This document shows positions 7,278 to 11,444 of a stretch of DNA of 11,444 nt, piece by piece (positions within the stretch are counted from its first letter, which is position 1; every line of letters starts with the position of its first letter). This stretch comes from JAVBSN01 sp031547045 (lineage in GTDB: Bacteria > Bacillota > Clostridia > Lachnospirales > Lachnospiraceae), in contig JAVBSN010000118.1 of assembly GCA_031547045.1 (NCBI GenBank), forward strand, positions 1 to 11,444. The letters run 5' to 3'. The position numbers were made by a program, and so were the translations under genes. The notes under the pieces were generated by a model, which did no database searches, was not told the DNA's origin, and was given only the letters and a program-made list of their open reading frames with translations.

Positions 7278-7288
7278 AAGGAGGTGAT
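7278..7288 (+). promoter_or_regulatory. Full-length Shine-Dalgarno sequence
   Basis: AAGGAGGTGAT is an 11-nt perfect complement to the conserved 3' end of 16S rRNA, with GGAGG 7 nt before the ATG at 7292. It fixes the start of the small membrane protein and suggests strong translation. Confidence 0.75.
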
Positions 7289-7291
7289 AGG

Positions 7292-7654
7292 ATGTCTGCA
7301 AAATTAAAGGCAATGGAGGTAATTAAGTCTCTTATTGCATCATATGTAGTAACAGGCATTGCACTAGCAATATTAGCACTTTTGGTATATAAAATGGAGT
7401 TAACTGAAAGCGTTGTAAATATAGCTATTGTGGCAATATACATAATCGCAAGCTTTTTAGGGGGATTTATAACAGGTAAGAAGGTTAAAGAGAAAAAGTT
7501 TGTATGGGGACTACTCTTAGGAGTATTATACATTTTTATTATTTATCTAGTGTCAACAATAATAAGTAAAGATTTTAACTTAACATCGGCAAGTAGTATT
7601 ACAGCATTCTTTTTATGTGTAGGAGGCGGACTTTTGGGTGGAATGGTAAGCTAA
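7292..7654 (+). CDS. Small four-helix membrane protein, TIGR04086-like
   Basis: This 120-residue protein is hydrophobic throughout. Four helices are evident near residues 12-33, 39-61, 71-92 and 101-120, with a basic loop GKKVKEKK between helices 2 and 3 and glycine-rich helix ends (FLGGF in helix 2, GGGLLGGM at the C terminus). Length, topology and position just before scfA match the TIGR04086 family, a Clostridia/Bacilli membrane protein family often encoded beside the SCIFF genes and sec genes. Its biochemical function is unknown. A role in export, immunity or membrane handling of the modified peptide is possible but rests only on neighbourhood. It has its own promoter and a very strong ribosome binding site. 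The gene for SCIFF begins 68 nt downstream from a separate promoter. Confidence 0.82.
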   Translation: MSAKLKAMEVIKSLIASYVVTGIALAILALLVYKMELTESVVNIAIVAIYIIASFLGGFITGKKVKEKKFVWGLLLGVLYIFIIYLVSTIISKDFNLTSASSITAFFLCVGGGLLGGMVS

Positions 7655-7663
7655 AAAAAATAC

Positions 7664-7692
7664 TTTAAATGTATGGATTTATATGGTATAAT
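7664..7692 (+). promoter_or_regulatory. Strong extended -10 promoter of scfA
   Basis: The -10 is a perfect TATAAT (7687-7692) with an extended TG (TGGTATAAT), 17 bp from TTTAAA (7664-7669), which matches four of six -35 positions. It starts 10 nt after the preceding stop and predicts initiation near 7699, so the scfA leader is short (about 24 nt). The quality suggests abundant scfA transcript. Confidence 0.75.
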
Positions 7693-7722
7693 GCTTCGTA
7701 AAGTAATCAAGGAGGCAGTATT

Positions 7723-7863
7723 ATGAAGCATATAAAGACATTAACAAATAAGACTTTAAAAGATACTATGAAAAAAGGTGGTTGTGGTGAGTGCCAAACT
7801 TCATGCCAATCAGCTTGTAAAACATCTTGTACAGTAGGAAATCAAAGTTGCGAGAACAGATAA
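7723..7863 (+). CDS. scfA: SCIFF ranthipeptide precursor (six cysteines in forty-five residues)
   Basis: This 46-residue RiPP precursor begins MKHIKTLTNKTLKDTMKKGG, the leader-like basic half, and continues with a cysteine-rich core: Cys21, 24, 28, 32, 36 and 43, in the pattern CGECQTSCQSACKTSCTVG. This is the near-invariant SCIFF family core. The adjacent maturase ScfB is expected to form thioether cross-link(s) between Cys sulfur and a non-alpha carbon of an acceptor residue. In characterised homologues (CteA, Tte1186a), as I recall, Cys32 is joined to Thr37, and both are at those exact positions here. AAGGAGG (7709-7715) sits 7 nt before the ATG, and a strong promoter precedes it. The mature function of SCIFF is unresolved. 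Recognition is very confident despite the short length, because sequence, length and the neighbouring maturase all agree. Confidence 0.97.
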   Translation: MKHIKTLTNKTLKDTMKKGGCGECQTSCQSACKTSCTVGNQSCENR

Positions 7864-7885
7864 TTTATATACTTTTTATAAGATT

Positions 7886-7916
7886 AGAGGGGACCGCCTC
7901 AGGGAGGTAGTCCTCT
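7886..7916 (+). terminator. Hairpin between scfA and scfB, likely partial terminator or attenuator
   Basis: AGAGG-GGAC (7886-7894, with two extra G) pairs with GTCCTCT (7910-7916), and an inner stem GCCTC/GAGGT (7896-7900 with 7904-7908) closes on a 3-nt loop. The stem is strong, but the following bases (TAATTGCG) lack a good T run, so full termination is unlikely. Placed just after the precursor gene, it would protect or attenuate transcript so that more precursor than maturase is made. Confidence 0.6.
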
Positions 7917-7945
7917 TAATTGCGTATACTATTAAGGAGTTAATC

Positions 7946-9322
7946 ATGGTTCACCAATATAAAAATAATGGCTACAATATTGTTATGGATATATGTAGTG
8001 GTGCTATTCATGTAGTTGATGATATTGTATATGATATTATTGAATTATATGAGAATAATAGCAGAGATGAGATAATAAGTAAGCTGGACAAGTATTCAGC
8101 AGAAGAAGTGGATAGTGCATACGATGAAGTTGAAGAACTTGAAAAAGATGGACAACTATTTACTGAAGATGTATATGAAGATTATATTATAGATTTTAAG
8201 AAGAGAAAAACAGTTGTTAAAGCATTATGTTTGCATATTGCTCATGATTGTAACCTAGCATGTAGATATTGTTTTGCAGGTGAGGGTGAATATCATGGTG
8301 ATAGATCACTTATGAGTTTAGAAGTAGGTAAGAAAGCTATAGATTTCTTAATTGCTAATTCAGGAAGTAGAAGAAATCTTGAAGTTGATTTCTTTGGTGG
8401 AGAGCCTTTAATGAATTTTCAAGTCGTTAAGGATATAGTTGCTTATGGAAGAAGTTTAGAAGAAAAATATGATAAGAATTTTAGATTTACATTAACAACT
8501 AATGGAGTCCTTATTGATGATGATGTTATAGAATTTGCTAATAAAGAGATGGCAAACGTTGTATTAAGTGTTGATGGAAGACCAGAGGTTAATGATAGAA
8601 TGAGACCTACACCTAACGGCAAGGGAAGCTATCAATATATAATGCCTAAGTTTGAGAAATTAGTTAAATCAAGAAATCAACAGAATTATTATGTAAGAGG
8701 TACATTTACACATAATAACCTTGATTTTTCAGAAGATGTACTTCATCTAGCAGATATGGGATATAAACAAATATCTGTAGAACCAGTTGTTTCATTACCA
8801 GAAGAGCCTTATGCAATTAGAGAAGAAGACTTACCTAAATTATTAGAGGAATATGATAAGCTTGCAAAGGAAATAATACAGAGGGAGAAGGAAGGAAATG
8901 GATTTAATTTCTTCCACTTTATGATAGATTTAACTGGTGGACCGTGTGTATCTAAAAGACTTTCAGGATGTGGCTCAGGAACAGAGTATTTAGCAGTTAC
9001 TCCATGGGGAGACTTGTATCCTTGCCATCAATTCGTTGGATTAGATGAATTTCTTATGGGAAATGTGGATGATGGTGTGACGAATACTAATAGACAAGAA
9101 GAGTTTAAGCTATGTAATGTCTATGCTAAAGATAAATGTAAGAACTGTTTTGCTAGATTTTATTGCAGTGGTGGTTGTTCTGCTAATTCATATAAGTTCC
9201 ATGGTAATATACTTGATGCCTATGATATAGGCTGTGAATTACAGAAAAAGAGAATAGAATGTGCAATAATGATTAAAGCAGCTATGGCTGATTTAGAGGA
9301 GAAGGAGAAAGAAAATGAGTAA
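7946..9322 (+). CDS. scfB: Radical SAM/SPASM thioether-forming SCIFF peptide maturase
   Basis: This 458-residue cytoplasmic enzyme modifies ScfA. The N-terminal ~90 residues form the small RiPP-recognition (RRE, PqqD-like) domain that binds the peptide leader. The radical SAM core carries C102-x3-C106-x2-C109 (HDCNLACRYCFAG), the site of the SAM-cleaving 4Fe-4S cluster, and the GGEP-type motif DFFGGEPLMNF downstream. The C-terminal SPASM region holds the auxiliary cluster ligands among Cys334, 342, 360, 390, 398, 401, 407, 411 and 430 (for example GCGSGTEYLAV, YPCHQF, CKNCFARFYCSGGC). Length and motif order match CteB-like SCIFF maturases. TAAGGAG (7933-7939) precedes the ATG. The last 8 nt overlap secDF, implying translational coupling. 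Production of a thioether-linked ranthipeptide is established for homologues and inferred here. Confidence 0.97.
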   Translation: MVHQYKNNGYNIVMDICSGAIHVVDDIVYDIIELYENNSRDEIISKLDKYSAEEVDSAYDEVEELEKDGQLFTEDVYEDYIIDFKKRKTVVKALCLHIAHDCNLACRYCFAGEGEYHGDRSLMSLEVGKKAIDFLIANSGSRRNLEVDFFGGEPLMNFQVVKDIVAYGRSLEEKYDKNFRFTLTTNGVLIDDDVIEFANKEMANVVLSVDGRPEVNDRMRPTPNGKGSYQYIMPKFEKLVKSRNQQNYYVRGTFTHNNLDFSEDVLHLADMGYKQISVEPVVSLPEEPYAIREEDLPKLLEEYDKLAKEIIQREKEGNGFNFFHFMIDLTGGPCVSKRLSGCGSGTEYLAVTPWGDLYPCHQFVGLDEFLMGNVDDGVTNTNRQEEFKLCNVYAKDKCKNCFARFYCSGGCSANSYKFHGNILDAYDIGCELQKKRIECAIMIKAAMADLEEKEKENE

Positions 9323-11444
9323 ATCAAAGAAAAAAGCGATTTTAGTATTGCTTGCATTTGTTCTTGTTTTTGCAGCAGGAACATATACTGCATTGTTTGG
9401 AATTGGGAAAACACATACAGGTAAGGCAGCAAATATTAGTTTAGGTCTTGACCTTGCAGGTGGTGTTAGTATTGTTTATGACGTAGTTGATGAAAATGCA
9501 ACGGCTAAGGATGTTGATGATACTGTATACAAACTTCAAAAGCGTGTTGATACTTATAGTACAGAAGGTGAAGTATATAAGGATTCAACAGGAAAACGTA
9601 TTAGTGTTGAGATTCCAGGTGTTGATAATGCCCATGAGATTTTAGAGGGATTGGGAACTCCAGGAGCATTGGAGTTTTTAGATGAAGAAGGATATGAAGC
9701 ATTTTCAAATGGAGAAGAGTATGCACCACTTCTTACAGGAGCAGATGTTAGCGATGCTCAAGCAGGAATAGATAATTCGCAAAAAGTTGGTAGTAATAGT
9801 AAATATATTGTTCAGTTAGTATTTAAAGAAGAGGGTATTCAAAAGTTTTATGAAGCTACTGCTAATAATGTAGGAAAAAGAATATACATTGTATATGATG
9901 GACAAGTTCAAAGTGCACCTAATGTAAAAGAAGCTATTAATTCTCAATCAGCTCAAATCGATGGTATGGGAAGTTATGAAGAAGCAGATGCTTTAGCTAC
10001 AACAGTAAGAATCGGAGCACTTCCATTAGAGCTTAAAACTCTTCAATCAAATATAGTTGGTGCAAAACTTGGACAAGAAGCAGTAACATCAACTTTAAAA
10101 GCAGGATTAATAGGAATTATAATTATATGTATATTTATGATTATTGTCTACTTAGTACCAGGTGTTGTAGCAACATTAGCTTTATCTGGTTATGTAGTAA
10201 TTATGTTACTTTTCTTAAATGCATTTGATGTAACATTAACATTACCAGGGTTAGCAGGTATTGTATTATCGATAGGTATGGCTTTAGATGCTAATGTTAT
10301 TATATATACAAGAATTAAAGAAGAAATATCAGCAGGTAATTCTGTAAGCTCAGCTATTGACTCTGGTTTTCATAAGGCGTTATCAGCCATAATAGATGGT
10401 AATATAACAACTTTAATAGCAGCGGGTGTATTATATTTAATGGGAACAGGTGGTGTTAAAGGTTTTGCACAAACATTAGCAATAGGTATTGCATTATCTA
10501 TGTTTACTGCTATAACAGTTACAAAATATTTATTAAAAACCTTCTATGAACTTGGATTTAAGAGTGAGAAGTTTTACGGTGGAGCTAAACCACCAAAGGT
10601 ACGTAACTATGTTAAAATATCAAAATATTGTTATATAGCATCTATCTTAGTTATTGCTTTAGGATTTATATTCCTTCCAATAAACAAGAAAAATACAGGT
10701 AACATACTTAACTATAGTATAGAGTTTTTAGGTGGTTCTTCAATAACTGCTACATTTGATAAAGAATATACATTAGAAGAAGCAGAAGAAGCTATCAGAC
10801 CAGTTATTGCAGAAGCAGCAGATGCTAGTGAAGCTACTGTACAATTACAGACTGTTCAAGGCACTAATCAAATAGTAATCAAATTAGGTGTATTAGATGA
10901 ATCGCAAAGTGAAGCAGTTGAGACTGCTTTAAGAAATAAATTTACTATTGAAGAATTCTCTATTGAAAATATAAGTGGTACAGTAAGTGGCGAAATGAAG
11001 AAAGATGCCGTTCTTGCAGTTACTATTGCAACAATTTTAATGCTTATATATATAGCAATTAGATTTAATGATATTAAATTTGGTGCCAGTGCAGTTATCG
11101 CATTATTACATGATGTATTTGTTGTATTTACTGTATATTCAGTAGCTAAATTATCAGTAGGAAATACATTTATTGCCTGTATGTTAACAATACTAGGATA
11201 TTGTATTAATACTACAATTATTATATTTGATAGATTTAGAGAAAATATGCAGATTATGAATGTTAAGAAGGTTGGTTATGAAGCAGTTGTAAATACAAGT
11301 ATTAGCCAAACATTAACAAGAACTATATATACAACATTAACAACATTTACAATGGTATTTGTATTGTTTATTATGGGAGTACCATCAATTAAAGAATTTT
11401 CACTTGCATTAATGGTGGGTATTGTATGTGGAGCATATTCTTCA
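9315..11444 (+). CDS. secDF: Fused SecD/SecF protein translocase subunit, 3' end beyond window
   Basis: This membrane protein uses the proton or sodium gradient to help complete Sec-dependent export. The frame is open for 710 codons to the window end, so it is near full length for a fused SecDF (about 740). The SecD half has helix 1 (about 8-28), GLDLAGG (44-50), an extracytoplasmic P1 domain, and a five-helix block with ALDANVIIYTRIKEE, including Asp325. The SecF half begins near 440, with IEFLGG (469-474), a second external domain, and GYCINTTIIIFDRFREN near 627-644, then SISQTLTRT with Arg669. At position 633 Thr stands where many SecF proteins have Asp. Start chosen at 9315: AAGGAG (9302-9307) is 7 nt upstream, and the ATG overlaps the end of scfB by 8 nt. 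SecD and SecF are joined without a stop between them. Confidence 0.96.
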   Translation, partial: MSKSKKKAILVLLAFVLVFAAGTYTALFGIGKTHTGKAANISLGLDLAGGVSIVYDVVDENATAKDVDDTVYKLQKRVDTYSTEGEVYKDSTGKRISVEIPGVDNAHEILEGLGTPGALEFLDEEGYEAFSNGEEYAPLLTGADVSDAQAGIDNSQKVGSNSKYIVQLVFKEEGIQKFYEATANNVGKRIYIVYDGQVQSAPNVKEAINSQSAQIDGMGSYEEADALATTVRIGALPLELKTLQSNIVGAKLGQEAVTSTLKAGLIGIIIICIFMIIVYLVPGVVATLALSGYVVIMLLFLNAFDVTLTLPGLAGIVLSIGMALDANVIIYTRIKEEISAGNSVSSAIDSGFHKALSAIIDGNITTLIAAGVLYLMGTGGVKGFAQTLAIGIALSMFTAITVTKYLLKTFYELGFKSEKFYGGAKPPKVRNYVKISKYCYIASILVIALGFIFLPINKKNTGNILNYSIEFLGGSSITATFDKEYTLEEAEEAIRPVIAEAADASEATVQLQTVQGTNQIVIKLGVLDESQSEAVETALRNKFTIEEFSIENISGTVSGEMKKDAVLAVTIATILMLIYIAIRFNDIKFGASAVIALLHDVFVVFTVYSVAKLSVGNTFIACMLTILGYCINTTIIIFDRFRENMQIMNVKKVGYEAVVNTSISQTLTRTIYTTLTTFTMVFVLFIMGVPSIKEFSLALMVGIVCGAYSS

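Noticed and set aside
7723..7863. Six-cysteine peptide as a metallothionein, bacteriocin or ferredoxin fragment
   Set aside because: The sequence and spacing match the SCIFF precursor, and the dedicated maturase follows directly.
9220..9432. Minus-strand open frame across the scfB/secDF junction
   Set aside because: It is the complement of two strongly supported genes and has no promoter or ribosome binding site.
10600..10720. Possible separate secF start inside the secDF frame
   Set aside because: The frame runs through without a stop, and no AGGAGG plus ATG is seen at the SecD/SecF border; a fusion is the simpler reading.

Overview
The window comes from an AT-rich, Gram-positive anaerobe of the class Clostridia, most likely Lachnospiraceae-like. 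The basis is low G+C by eye, strong AGGAGG ribosome binding sites, TATAAT/TATACT promoters, and above all the clostridial SCIFF locus (scfA-scfB next to sec genes). The placement is an inference from gene content and protein style, not from a marker gene.

Layout. (1) Positions 1-922 hold the 3' three quarters of glyA, ending at a bidirectional hairpin terminator (955-993). (2) Positions 4264 down to 1004, minus strand, hold a compact three-gene ABC exporter operon: one ATPase and two ABC-2 permeases, in the arrangement of the Bacillus linearmycin exporter LnrLMN. (3) Positions 4265-4573 form a divergent control region with a 12-bp perfect palindrome, an inverted repeat over an extended -10 promoter, and a long 5' leader that can fold into two hairpins. 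(4) Positions 4574-7209, plus strand, hold an SPL-type radical SAM protein, a membrane histidine kinase and a NarL/LuxR-type response regulator, closely spaced like an operon. (5) Positions 7292-7654 hold a four-helix membrane protein (TIGR04086-like) with its own promoter. (6) Positions 7723-7863 hold scfA, the 46-residue six-cysteine SCIFF (ranthipeptide) precursor, followed by a hairpin and then scfB, its radical SAM/SPASM maturase (7946-9322). (7) From 9315 to the window end runs a fused secDF, open at the edge, starting inside the end of scfB.

How the genes fit. The kinase/regulator pair probably controls the divergent exporter, as LnrJK controls LnrLMN, in response to a membrane-active compound. 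The radical SAM gene leading the kinase operon is not part of that known arrangement and is the least explained piece. Downstream, ScfB should install thioether link(s) in ScfA. The translational overlap with secDF ties this peptide system to protein export, an association known in Clostridia but not understood mechanistically. I see no mobile elements, tRNA, rRNA or CRISPR array.
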